64,000 nucleotides of DNA from AP-15 sp963701815 (lineage in GTDB: Bacteria > Pseudomonadota > Alphaproteobacteria > ATCC43930 > CGMCC-115725). The DNA lies in assembly GCA_963701815.1 (NCBI GenBank), contig CAVPBN010000007.1:85087-149086 (forward strand). Direction: 5' to 3'. The position numbers and the translations under genes are program-made. Positions 17,628-25,662 of this stretch are shown one piece after another. The first letter of the stretch is position 1, and every line of letters starts with the position of its first letter. A model generated the notes under the pieces. That model saw only the letters and a program-made list of their open reading frames with translations, had not been told where the DNA came from and did no database searches.

Positions 17628-18713
17628 ATGCTGTTCAAATGCCTGCCGCCCGGCGCGCCGATCCCGGGGCGGTTTCCCGGTCCCGCGCATGCCCGCGGCA
17701 AATGGTTCACCGTCGACATTCATTGCCATGTGCTGACCCCGAAGGCCGCCGAGATGGTCGCCGGCGACGCCGCCGCCACCCGCCATCCGCGCGAAATCTA
17801 TGCCAACGAGCGCACCCGCGAGGTCAACCGTCAGCAAGCGGAACGCAACCGCATCCAGTTTACCTCGATCGAAAATCGGGTCGCCGATATGGACCTGATG
17901 GGGATCGACATCCAGGCGATATCGCCGTCGCCGAACCAGACCTATTACGCCGCAGCGCCCGATCTCGGCATCGCTACGGCGCGGGTCATCAACGACAACC
18001 TCGCCGAGATCGCCGGGCGCTATCCCGACCGCTTTGTTCCGCTCGGGACGGTGCCGTTCCAAGCGCCCGACCTCGCCGTCGCGGAACTCGACCGGCTGCA
18101 CAAATCGCTGGGTTTTCGCGGCATCGAGATCGCCACCAATGTCGGCGGCGAGGATCTGTCGGCCGAACGGTTTCGCAAGATCTTTGCCCGGATCGAGGAA
18201 TTGGGCCTTCTGGTCTTCATGCACCCGACCGGCTTTCCCGAGGCGCGGCGGTTCGCCGACCATTATCTGGTCAATGTGATCGGCAACCCGCTCGATACGA
18301 CCGTCGCGGTGCATCACCTGATCTTTGGCGGGGTGCTCGACGACCACCCCAATCTGAAGCTCGTGCTGTCGCACGGCGGCGGCTACCTGCCGGCCTATTC
18401 GGGCCGCATCGACCACGCCGCCTCGGCCCGGCCCGATGCATGCGAGGCGATCCATCGGATGCCGACCACTTATCTGAAGCGGCTCTATTTCGACACGATC
18501 GTCTACACCCACCACCAGCTCGAATATCTGGTCGGGCAATACGGCGCCGAGCATGTATTGATGGGCACCGACTATCCGGCCGATATGGGCGAGGTCGACC
18601 CGATCGGGTTTGTCGAGGGCGCGCGGGGGCTCGACGACGCCGAGCGCCGGGCGATACTCGGCCGCAACGCCGCGCGGCTCTTGGGTATCGAAATCCCCGC
18701 CGCTGCCGGCTGA
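17628..18713 (+). CDS. Amidohydrolase (ACMSD-like), tandem copy 1
   Basis: This 361-residue TIM-barrel enzyme belongs to amidohydrolase family 2, which includes aminocarboxymuconate-semialdehyde decarboxylase. Metal-binding His32 and His34 lie in VDIHCHVLTP. A central MHPTGF and late SHGGGYLPAY supply further histidines, and the C-terminal aspartate is in LMGTDYPADMGEVDP. Family members hydrolyse or decarboxylate aromatic-derived acids; the substrate here is unknown. A paralogue follows 17 bases later with very high similarity, and a third amidohydrolase follows that, forming a likely catabolic operon. Confidence 0.9.
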   Translation: MLFKCLPPGAPIPGRFPGPAHARGKWFTVDIHCHVLTPKAAEMVAGDAAATRHPREIYANERTREVNRQQAERNRIQFTSIENRVADMDLMGIDIQAISPSPNQTYYAAAPDLGIATARVINDNLAEIAGRYPDRFVPLGTVPFQAPDLAVAELDRLHKSLGFRGIEIATNVGGEDLSAERFRKIFARIEELGLLVFMHPTGFPEARRFADHYLVNVIGNPLDTTVAVHHLIFGGVLDDHPNLKLVLSHGGGYLPAYSGRIDHAASARPDACEAIHRMPTTYLKRLYFDTIVYTHHQLEYLVGQYGAEHVLMGTDYPADMGEVDPIGFVEGARGLDDAERRAILGRNAARLLGIEIPAAAG

Positions 18714-18730
18714 TTCCGGGAGAAGCAAGA

Positions 18731-19816
18731 ATGCTGTTCAAATGTTTGCCGGAGGGCGCCCCGATCCCGGGCCGCTTTCCGGGGCCGGTGCACGCCCGCG
18801 GCAAATGGTTCACGATCGACATTCACTGCCATGTGCGCTGCGCCGCGGCGACGCAAATGGTCGAGGGCCACAGCGAGGTCTCGCGCTGGTTTCTCGAAAC
18901 CCAGGCGAGCGAAAAGAGCCGCGCCGTCAACCGCGCCAACGGCGAGCGCAGCGCCGAGCAAGGCGCCTCGCCCGAGCGGCGGATCGCCGATATGGACCGG
19001 ATGGGGATCGACATCCAGGCGATCTCGCCGGCCCCGCGCCAAACCTATTACGGCGCCGATCCCGAACTCGGCCTGGCCAGCGCGCGCGCGATCAACGACT
19101 TTATCGCCGAAATCTGCGGCAAATATCCCGACCGCTTTCTCGGCCTCGGCACCGTGCCGTTCCAGGCGCCGGAGCTGGCGGTCGCCGAGCTCGACCGGCT
19201 GCACAAATCATTGGGCTTTCGCGGCATCGAGATCATGACCCATGTCGCCGGCGAGGATCTGTCGGCCGAACGCTTCCGCAGGATCTTCGCCCGCTGCGAG
19301 GAGTTGGGCCTCCTCGTCTTCATGCATTCCGACGGCTTTACCGAGGCCGGGCGTCTCACCGAGCATTATTTCGCCAATGTGATCGGCAACCCGCTCGATA
19401 CGACGGTGGCGCTGCATCACCTGATTTTCGGCGGCGTGCTGCGCGATTATCCCAATTTGAAGCTCGTCGCCTCGCATGGCGGCGGCTATCTGCCGGCCTA
19501 TGCGGGCCGCATCGACCATGCCGCCTCGGCGCGGCCCGACGCGTGCGAACAGATCGCGCGGATGCCGTCGACCTACCTGAAGCGGCTCTATTTCGACGCG
19601 CTCGTCTACACCCGCCACCAGCTCGAATACCTCGTCGAGGAATACGGCGCCGACCATATCCTGATGGGCACCGACTATCCGGCCGATATGGGCGAGATCG
19701 ATCCCGTGGGCATGATCGAAGGCTGCGCCGGGCTCGACGATGCCGAGCGCAAGGCGATCTTCGGCGGCAACGCCGCGCGGCTGCTGAACCTCGAAGCGCC
19801 GTCCAGACCGCGTTAG
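18731..19816 (+). CDS. Amidohydrolase (ACMSD-like), tandem copy 2
   Basis: This 361-residue paralogue of the preceding gene has the same length, the same opening (MLFKCLPEGAPIPGRFPGP) and shared blocks such as AVAELDRLHKSLGFRGIEI. Metal residues are kept (DIHCHV, MHSDGF, ASHGGGYLPAY, MGTDYPADMG). Differences cluster around residues 35-80 (CAAATQMVEGHSEVSRW), probably the substrate-specificity region. The start ATG 18731 has a GGGAGAAG ribosome site. It clearly arose by tandem duplication, then diverged. Confidence 0.9.
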   Translation: MLFKCLPEGAPIPGRFPGPVHARGKWFTIDIHCHVRCAAATQMVEGHSEVSRWFLETQASEKSRAVNRANGERSAEQGASPERRIADMDRMGIDIQAISPAPRQTYYGADPELGLASARAINDFIAEICGKYPDRFLGLGTVPFQAPELAVAELDRLHKSLGFRGIEIMTHVAGEDLSAERFRRIFARCEELGLLVFMHSDGFTEAGRLTEHYFANVIGNPLDTTVALHHLIFGGVLRDYPNLKLVASHGGGYLPAYAGRIDHAASARPDACEQIARMPSTYLKRLYFDALVYTRHQLEYLVEEYGADHILMGTDYPADMGEIDPVGMIEGCAGLDDAERKAIFGGNAARLLNLEAPSRPR

Positions 19817-19930
19817 AGGCATGCCCGCATATGCGCTTTCAGGCCTTCCGTGAGGCGACGAGCAGCCGCATGCTGTGGCCAAGCGGAGTAACGCATTAAC
19901 GACGTTACTCAAGCCTTATGGGAGGAAAGC

Positions 19931-21424
19931 ATGAAATTCCTGACCAACGAACAGCTTGCCGAATTGCTGCCGGCCGAGACGTCGTCGTTCGCGTCGCCGG
20001 TGCCGACGCAGATCGTGTCGAGCGACGAATACCTGCCGGTGCCGCAGACCGAACAGCAGCGTTTGGTCGAGGCCCGGCTCAAGGACATGGCCGACCGGCT
20101 CGCCCGCCGTCAGGGTCTGTCGCGCCGCCGCTTTTTTCAGACCGCTGCCGGCATGGCCGCTTCATTCGTGGCGCTGAACCAGGTATTCGGCCACGTCTTC
20201 GACGCCAGCCTCGCCGAGGCGGCGACGCCCGATCTTGCCAATGAGCGCGCCAAGGCATTGTCGGGGCAGCTGATCATCGACGGTCACACCCATTTTCTGC
20301 GCGACGACACGAGGCTGGTGAACTTCGTCAAAATGCGCAACGCCTTCGGCAAGCTCGGCTGGAACCAGGAGCTGACCGGCGACCAGAGTTTGGACGATCT
20401 CAAATACGCCAATTACATCAAAGAGATCTATATGGACAGCGACACAAGGGTGGCGCTGCTGTCGAACTCGCCCTCCGATCTCCCCGAAGACTGGTTCATC
20501 CCGCAGGCCCAGGTGTTCGCGACCCGAGAAAAGGTCAACAAACAGGCCGGCTCGCGGCGGATGATGGCGCATTTCACGATCACCCCGGGTCAGCCCGGCT
20601 GGCTCGACCACGTCGACCAGGCGATCGAGGTCTACAAGCCCGATTCGTGGAAGGGTTATACCGTCGGCGACAATACCCACAAAGAATTGGCTCATTGGCC
20701 GTGGCATGCCGACGACGAAAAGCTGATGTACCCGTTCTACGAAAAGATTTCGAAAACCGGCATCAGAAACGTCTGCATCCACAAAGGGCTGTTTGCGCCC
20801 GCGGTCGAAAAGCAGTTTCCGCGGCTGCGTCCTTATGCCGATGTCGGCGATATCGGCAAGGCGGCCAAAGACTGGCCGCAGCTGAATTTCCTGGTCTACC
20901 ATTCGGCCTATCGCTGGGTCGGCGGCACCCCGGCCGAGGGCATGGCCGAGTTCGACCGGACCGGTCGCAGCTCATGGACCAGCGATCTCGCCGAGATCCC
21001 GGAGAAATACGGCGTCGCCAACGTCTATGGCGATCTGGGCCAGATCTTTGCCTGGACCGCGGTCGCCGAGCCGCGTCTGGCAGCCGCCCTGATGGGGATG
21101 CTGGTCAAAGGGCTCGGACCCGATCGCGTGGTGTGGGGCACCGATGCGGTATGGACCGGCGCGCCGCAATGGCAGATCGAGGGGCTGCGCCGTCTCGAAA
21201 TCCCCGACGACATGCAGAAGAAATTCGGCTTTAAGCCGTTGGGTCCGGCCGACGGCGCGGTGAAGAACGGCATTTTCGCCGGCAACACGGCGCGGCTCTA
21301 CAAGTTCGACCAGCACGCCGATCTCGTCCAGCCGGACCATTTCGCCGAACTGAAGGCCGACTATGTCAAAAACGGCCCCGGCCGCAGCAACCTGCGCTAT
21401 GGTTACGTGCGCAAAAGCGGCTGA
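19931..21424 (+). CDS. Exported amidohydrolase with internal twin-arginine signal
   Basis: The 497-residue protein has a long hydrophilic N terminus of about 60 residues, then a twin-arginine motif (LSRRRFFQTAAGMAASFVAL) and a cleavage-like DASLAEAA. The mature domain begins IIDGHTHFL, the metal-binding start of an amidohydrolase 2 barrel, and ends with WGTDAVWTGAPQWQIEGLRR carrying the late aspartate. It is likely folded and metallated in the cytoplasm, then sent to the periplasm. It follows two cytoplasmic relatives and starts behind GGGAGGAAAGC. The substrate is unknown. Confidence 0.85.
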   Translation: MKFLTNEQLAELLPAETSSFASPVPTQIVSSDEYLPVPQTEQQRLVEARLKDMADRLARRQGLSRRRFFQTAAGMAASFVALNQVFGHVFDASLAEAATPDLANERAKALSGQLIIDGHTHFLRDDTRLVNFVKMRNAFGKLGWNQELTGDQSLDDLKYANYIKEIYMDSDTRVALLSNSPSDLPEDWFIPQAQVFATREKVNKQAGSRRMMAHFTITPGQPGWLDHVDQAIEVYKPDSWKGYTVGDNTHKELAHWPWHADDEKLMYPFYEKISKTGIRNVCIHKGLFAPAVEKQFPRLRPYADVGDIGKAAKDWPQLNFLVYHSAYRWVGGTPAEGMAEFDRTGRSSWTSDLAEIPEKYGVANVYGDLGQIFAWTAVAEPRLAAALMGMLVKGLGPDRVVWGTDAVWTGAPQWQIEGLRRLEIPDDMQKKFGFKPLGPADGAVKNGIFAGNTARLYKFDQHADLVQPDHFAELKADYVKNGPGRSNLRYGYVRKSG

Positions 21425-21472
21425 GGAGTTGTAGGCTTCCTTTGACGCTCGATCGACCCGAATTGCCCGTCC

Positions 21473-21913
21473 CTAAGCTTTGGCCGTTTCGATCGCCGGC
21501 TCGGTCTGCTCTGCGCCCGCCTCGGCTTCGTCGGGGGCGTGCGCGCCGGTTCCGCCCCGGTCGGCGATCGTGGCGAAGCTTTTTTTCAATTGGTCGAGTT
21601 CCGATTCCGTCAAATCTTCAAGCGTGAGAAGTTTGTTGCGGGCACTTGTGCTGACGCGGATCAGCTCATCCAATTTGAGCTGGACTGCGCTGGAGTCGCG
21701 GTTCTGGGTGTTCTGGATCAGGAACACCATCAGAAAGGTGACGATCGTCGTACCGGTATTGATCACCAGCTGCCAAGTGTCGGAATAATGGAACAGCGGG
21801 CCGCTGATCGCCCAAACCACAATAATTCCAAATGCCAGACCGAACGTCAGAGGGCGGCCGCATTGCCGCGAGGTCCATTGGGCGGCCTGAGAAAAGAACT
21901 TCGAAGCCGACAT
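21473..21913 (-). CDS. Low-affinity iron permease family protein
   Basis: The 146-residue protein matches the small bacterial proteins grouped with the fungal low-affinity iron permease. It has the N-terminal FFSQAAQWTSRQCGRPLTF, two hydrophobic helices (LAFGIIVVWAISGPLF and INTGTTIVTFLMVFLIQ), and the conserved NTQNRDSSAVQLKLDELIR. Transport activity of the bacterial members is not established. The C terminus is acidic. ATG 21913 is 10 bases after the upstream histidine kinase stop, so the two may be co-transcribed. Confidence 0.85.
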   Translation of the reverse strand: MSASKFFSQAAQWTSRQCGRPLTFGLAFGIIVVWAISGPLFHYSDTWQLVINTGTTIVTFLMVFLIQNTQNRDSSAVQLKLDELIRVSTSARNKLLTLEDLTESELDQLKKSFATIADRGGTGAHAPDEAEAGAEQTEPAIETAKA

Positions 21914-21923
21914 GGCAGCTTCC

Positions 21924-23246
21924 TCAATCGCGTTCAGCGCAGCAGGGCAGATAGAGCCGAAAGGTGGTGCCGACCCCGAGGGTGCTTTCGACGCGGATAA
22001 ATCCGCGAGACGCGCTGACAAAGCCATAGACTTGAGCCAGCCCAAGCCCGGTTCCCTTGCCCAACTCCTTGGTGGTGAAAAAGGGTTCGAAGATACGGTT
22101 TTTCGTCTCGGGCGCCATCCCGACGCCGCTGTCCGTTACCGAGACCAGCATATATGAGCCCGGCGAATGAGTTGGTTGTTCCTCAAGCTCCGATGCATTG
22201 AGCAGAACCTGCTCCACCCGCATAGTGATGGTGCCGCTGATCGGCATCGCGTCACGTGCGTTCACCGCTAGGTTCAGCAGGGCGATGTCGAACTGGCCGC
22301 GCTCGACCAGGACGGGGCACGAAACCGACGCAGTTTCGATGTTGAGCCGATGCCGGTCGCCGAGCGTGTGTTGAATCAACTGGTGAAGCTCTCTGACTGC
22401 AATGCAGAGATCGAGCCTGACCGGATCGTTGCTGTCCCGGCGCGCGAATGCCATGAGTCGCTGTACCAGCGCCGTTGCCCGGTCGGCCGCTCTCGAAGCC
22501 AGCCGGATCGGGCGCAGCAGAGAGCTTTCCGCCGCAACCCGTCCTTCGACAAGCTGCAGCGCGCAAACAATTGCGGTCAGCACGTTGTTGAAATCATGGG
22601 CGATGCCGGCGGCAAGTTGCCCGAGAATCTCCAGCTTCTGCGACTGCCGCACCGCATCTTCGGCGACGAGCCGGGCGGCCGTCTCCAGAGAGAGCTGAGC
22701 CTGTATCTCTCCGAGAGCGCCTTCGGCTTTGCCGATACGAATGTTCAGCAGGTCCATCAGCGTTTTGGCCGCAGCATCGGCGGCAACTTGCGCGGAGATG
22801 TCGCGGGAAATCACGAGCAGGAACTCGGGACGACGCTGCGCATTCAATACCGGCGAGACCGTCACATCCAACCATTTGGGCGTACCCTTCGCGGTAGGGC
22901 AAAACCCGTTGAACCGCGCAATCTCGCCGGCGGCAGCCGTCGCGATGGCTTGATCGACAATAGACGCCGCTTCCGGCGGCCAAAGGCTTGCCCAAGGCTG
23001 GCCGATGATCTGACGTGAAATCATCTATTTCAGTTAATCCGCAGACCGTTCTCGTTAATAAACATAAGGTTTACCGGATAAATCGGTAACCTTTATGCAA
23101 TCTTGGCTCGCCGCCAAGAGCCGGCGATATATCTCCTCGCTTTCGCTATACTGATCGCGCGATCGATCGCTCGATCTCCAGCCGCCGTATGCGTTCGTGC
23201 AAGCGTCGCCAATTCTATATTTCTCGGGGATCTCCGGCGCTCTCAT
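21924..23246 (-). CDS. PAS-domain histidine kinase with three single-base insertions
   Basis: The kinase part is intact: H-box LGQLAAGIAHDFNNVLTAIV, N-box ALLNLAVNARDAM, G boxes VTDSGVGMAPE and GKGTGLGLAQVYGF. Upstream lies a PAS domain whose first part (EEIYRRLLAASQDCIKVTDL) is in the same frame, but the frame carries stop codons between about 23060 and 23015. Dropping single bases at about 23063, 23035 and 23016 gives PYFINENGLRITEIDDFRQI and joins both parts into a protein of about 439 residues. As written, translation would stop near 23055. The low-affinity permease gene follows it. The divergent spacer up to 23519 holds no gene. Confidence 0.8.
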
Positions 23247-23519
23247 CTATATCTCCGTCGTTCCTTAGCAGACCGTATATTGCTTTTAGCATATTTGCGT
23301 CTCTGCCTCTGCGATATTTTCATCAGGCGATTAAATTACAGAGAGCTGACTAGAGGGCGTTGCGAACAATCTGCTCGCCCGGTCGTTTGCCTGTCATGGG
23401 ATCGACGGGATAAGCAGCATCTGGAGCAACCCGTTTCTCTCCGACGCAGAGGTACAGGCGGAGCCGGGAATGGTAATCAATCGCGCGCAGAACGATCGGG
23501 ATAAGATGAGCGAGAGCAT

Positions 23520-24235
23520 ATGAGCGCTCTATCGAATCTGGCTCCGCAATCGGCTCCTGCTCGCCCTGCCGTCCTCCGATCTCCGGCAGATAATGCCGGA
23601 ACTCGAACGGATACGCTGCGAACGCGAGCAGATCCTGATGGATGCCGACAGTTCGCTCGATCATGTGTTTTTCCCCGACAGCGGCGTCGTTTCGGCGGTG
23701 GCGGTTTAGCCGACGGCAGCATCATCGAGATGGCAACGATCGGTCGGGAGGGTTGCACGGCGGTGCAAGCCGTTTTGGGGGCCGAGAGTTCTTCCATCCG
23801 GCTGCTCGTCCAGCTTCCCGGGAGCGCGGCAAAAATGCCGCGCGCGGCGTTCACCCGGGCCATGGGATCGATGCCGTCCTTTCGCGGTCTGATGTTCGCC
23901 TACGTCCAAGCCTTTCTCGAGCAGGTATTGGTGTCGGTGGCATGCAACGGGGCGCACAGCCTCAAGCAGCGGCTGGCGCGTTGGCTGCTGACGATGCGGG
24001 ACCGCAGCGACGACGACACGCTGCAGATTACTCAGAACCTGCTCGCCGAAATGCTGGGTGTCCAGAGACCTACCATCACGAATGCTGCCCAGGCGCTGGA
24101 ACGGGCCGGGTTGATTGCGCGCGGCCGGCAGCAAGTCACGATAGCGATCGGCAGGGTCTCGTCGCAGAATCCTGCGAATGCTATCAGTTGGTGCGGGCGC
24201 GCATCGCTTCTCACCTGCCCAAAACATACCTGTAA
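23520..24235 (+). CDS. Crp/Fnr family regulator, scrambled by three indels
   Basis: The pieces are MSALSNLA, then (one base skipped at 23544) RNRLLLALPSSDLRQIMPEL through DHVFFPDSGVVSAVAV. After one missing T near 23707 comes LADGSIIEMATIGREGCTAV, ending in the helix-turn-helix QNLLAEMLGVQRPTITNAAQ. One missing base near 24146 then restores ADRQGLVAESCECYQLVRAR to a stop at 24235. The corrected protein is about 238 residues, with a cyclic-nucleotide-like sensor domain and a winged helix. In the raw sequence the first and third pieces share a frame, so a 249-codon frame stays open with a wrong middle and tail. It is probably non-functional unless these are assembly errors. Confidence 0.75.
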
Positions 24236-24339
24236 AAAAAAGCGAGCCTCCAGGCGGTGTCGGTAATATTACATTACCGACACCGCCTATGCAACGAGAT
24301 CTAAATAATGGGGCAGAACGACGGGATGGTCGGACGGAG

Positions 24340-24732
24340 ATGGGTCAGCCAAAGCACATTCTGATCGTCGATGACGACGGCGACGTTCGGGACGTGATCA
24401 TCGAAGTTCTGCGGAATTACGGCTATCGCGTCGGCAGCGCATCGGATGGGGCTGCGATGCGCGATTTTATCGAATCCGGCGATCCGGTGGATTGCGTCAT
24501 CCTCGATGCCTTGATGCCGGGCGAGGCCAGCATTTCAATGGCGGTTTATCTTAAAGAATCGTAAGATTCCGGTGGTAGTTATTTCAGGGAGCCCCGATGC
24601 CATGAACATATGCCGAAGAGAATGATCTCCAGCTCCTCAAAAAGCCTTTTCGCTCACAAGAGCTTTACAGCGCCGTCGCAAGGAGCGCTTGCCAGCGGCG
24701 AGTTCGGACAGCGATCGTTAGATCAGGAATGA
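24340..24732 (+). CDS. Single-domain response regulator with three single-base insertions
   Basis: The receiver begins GQPKHILIVDDDGDVRDVII and has the phospho-acceptor aspartate in CVILDALMPGE. The raw frame stops at 24562. Skipping single bases at 24556, 24608 and 24684 gives LKNRKIPVVVISGSPDAMN, then YAEENDLQLLKKPFRSQELY (switch lysine in KKPF), then ALASGEFGQRSLDQE and a stop at 24730. The corrected length is about 129 residues, a CheY-like regulator without an output domain. It is probably linked to the neighbouring kinase and Crp-type gene. ATG 24340 follows GGACGGAG. Confidence 0.75.
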
Positions 24733-24762
24733 TGCCGATAAAAGATTGGAGGAGGACCGACG

Positions 24763-24978
24763 ATGTCCAGTTGGTATGTGTCTTATCGGGCCGGCGCCGG
24801 CACGGTAATGACCTTGGCCGAAAGCAAGGACGAGGCCATCAGCGCCGCGTGCGGTCTGTTGGATCGGAAGATCAACGTTCGGGAAATCGGCCCGCTTCTC
24901 GGAATGCGCGACACGGGCGAGGTCATCGATGCGGTCGAAATCCGTAAGCTGCACGCGATGCGGATGAATGCAGGATAG
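24763..24978 (+). CDS. Small hypothetical protein
   Basis: The 71-residue product starts MSSWYVSYRAGAGTVMTLAE and ends RKLHAMRMNAG. A strong GGAGGAGG site precedes the ATG. The balanced, mixed helix/strand composition and the intact frame in an otherwise broken neighbourhood support a real gene. It has no signal, cysteine or known motif. It may share a transcript with the upstream response regulator. Confidence 0.6.
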   Translation: MSSWYVSYRAGAGTVMTLAESKDEAISAACGLLDRKINVREIGPLLGMRDTGEVIDAVEIRKLHAMRMNAG

Positions 24979-25070
24979 GTATCCTCAGGGTTTTTAGCCG
25001 GCTGTATGCTCTACGACGACCGGCTGCGCCACCGGACATGGGAATACCCGAGCTCGGCAAGGCCAGGCAT

Positions 25071-25600
25071 TCATTCGATCACCTCGTCGGCGCGGGCGAG
25101 GATCACTTGCGGCACGGTGAGGCCAAGCGCCTTCGCGGTCTTCAGGTTGCACCCCTCCGTTGCCATCGATCGCCATTCGCAAATCGTCGGGAGTTTCGCG
25201 TCGACAGCGAATGCTGCAAGCGTCCGCGCATCACGGAACAGCTCGGGCGCCGAGACAATCTCCAGCGCGTCGACCCGGTGCTGCGTATTGCCGCAAAAGC
25301 GACGCGGTAGTCTTTCTGAGTGGCCGCATACGAAGACAGTATCTCCAGACCGGTGCGGCCGGCAACCTGGCGCATCGCCGCGATACCAGGCGCGTCTCGC
25401 CGGGCATTGACTGCTGTCGCCGCGATCCGCCGCGCGCCCGGTACCACATCGATGCAGCTGGTTCGCCCGGTCGGCACCGGGTTCCGGCGCGAGCATGACA
25501 ATCCCGGTGACTTTGCCGCCGGGGCGGGCGAGGATTTTCGCAAAACCCGCGACGATCGGGTCCCCCCCGATAAACGGGCCGAATTTGTCGAGTTCTAAGT
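25071..25600 (-). pseudogene. ABC transporter solute-binding protein remnant
   Basis: Pieces of an ABC-type solute-binding protein appear in two frames: PIVAGFAKILARPGGKVTGI, then VPGARRIAATAVNARRDAPG with LEILSSYAATQKDYR, then back to LEIVSAPELFRDARTLAAFA and TICEWRSMATEGC. The text then jumps straight to NLKTAKALGLTVPQVILARA, which in relatives comes some 40 residues later. There are thus at least two frameshifts and one internal deletion, and the gene lacks its amino half. Its upstream end abuts the 3' end of the PQQ dehydrogenase gene, so it was probably truncated when that region was rearranged. Confidence 0.8.
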
Positions 25601-25662
25601 TGGCTTCATGGCTCAAAGGGGTTTGCGACGCGAAAAACGGCTGCCTGAAGCGTTCAACGGCG

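Noticed and set aside
24266..24340. The TAATATTACATTACCGACA stretch near 24265 as a terminator
   Set aside because: ACCGACACCGCC is matched nearby by GGCGGTGTCGGTAAT, so a hairpin is possible. It comes after an A-run rather than before a T-run on the plus strand, so I left it uncalled.
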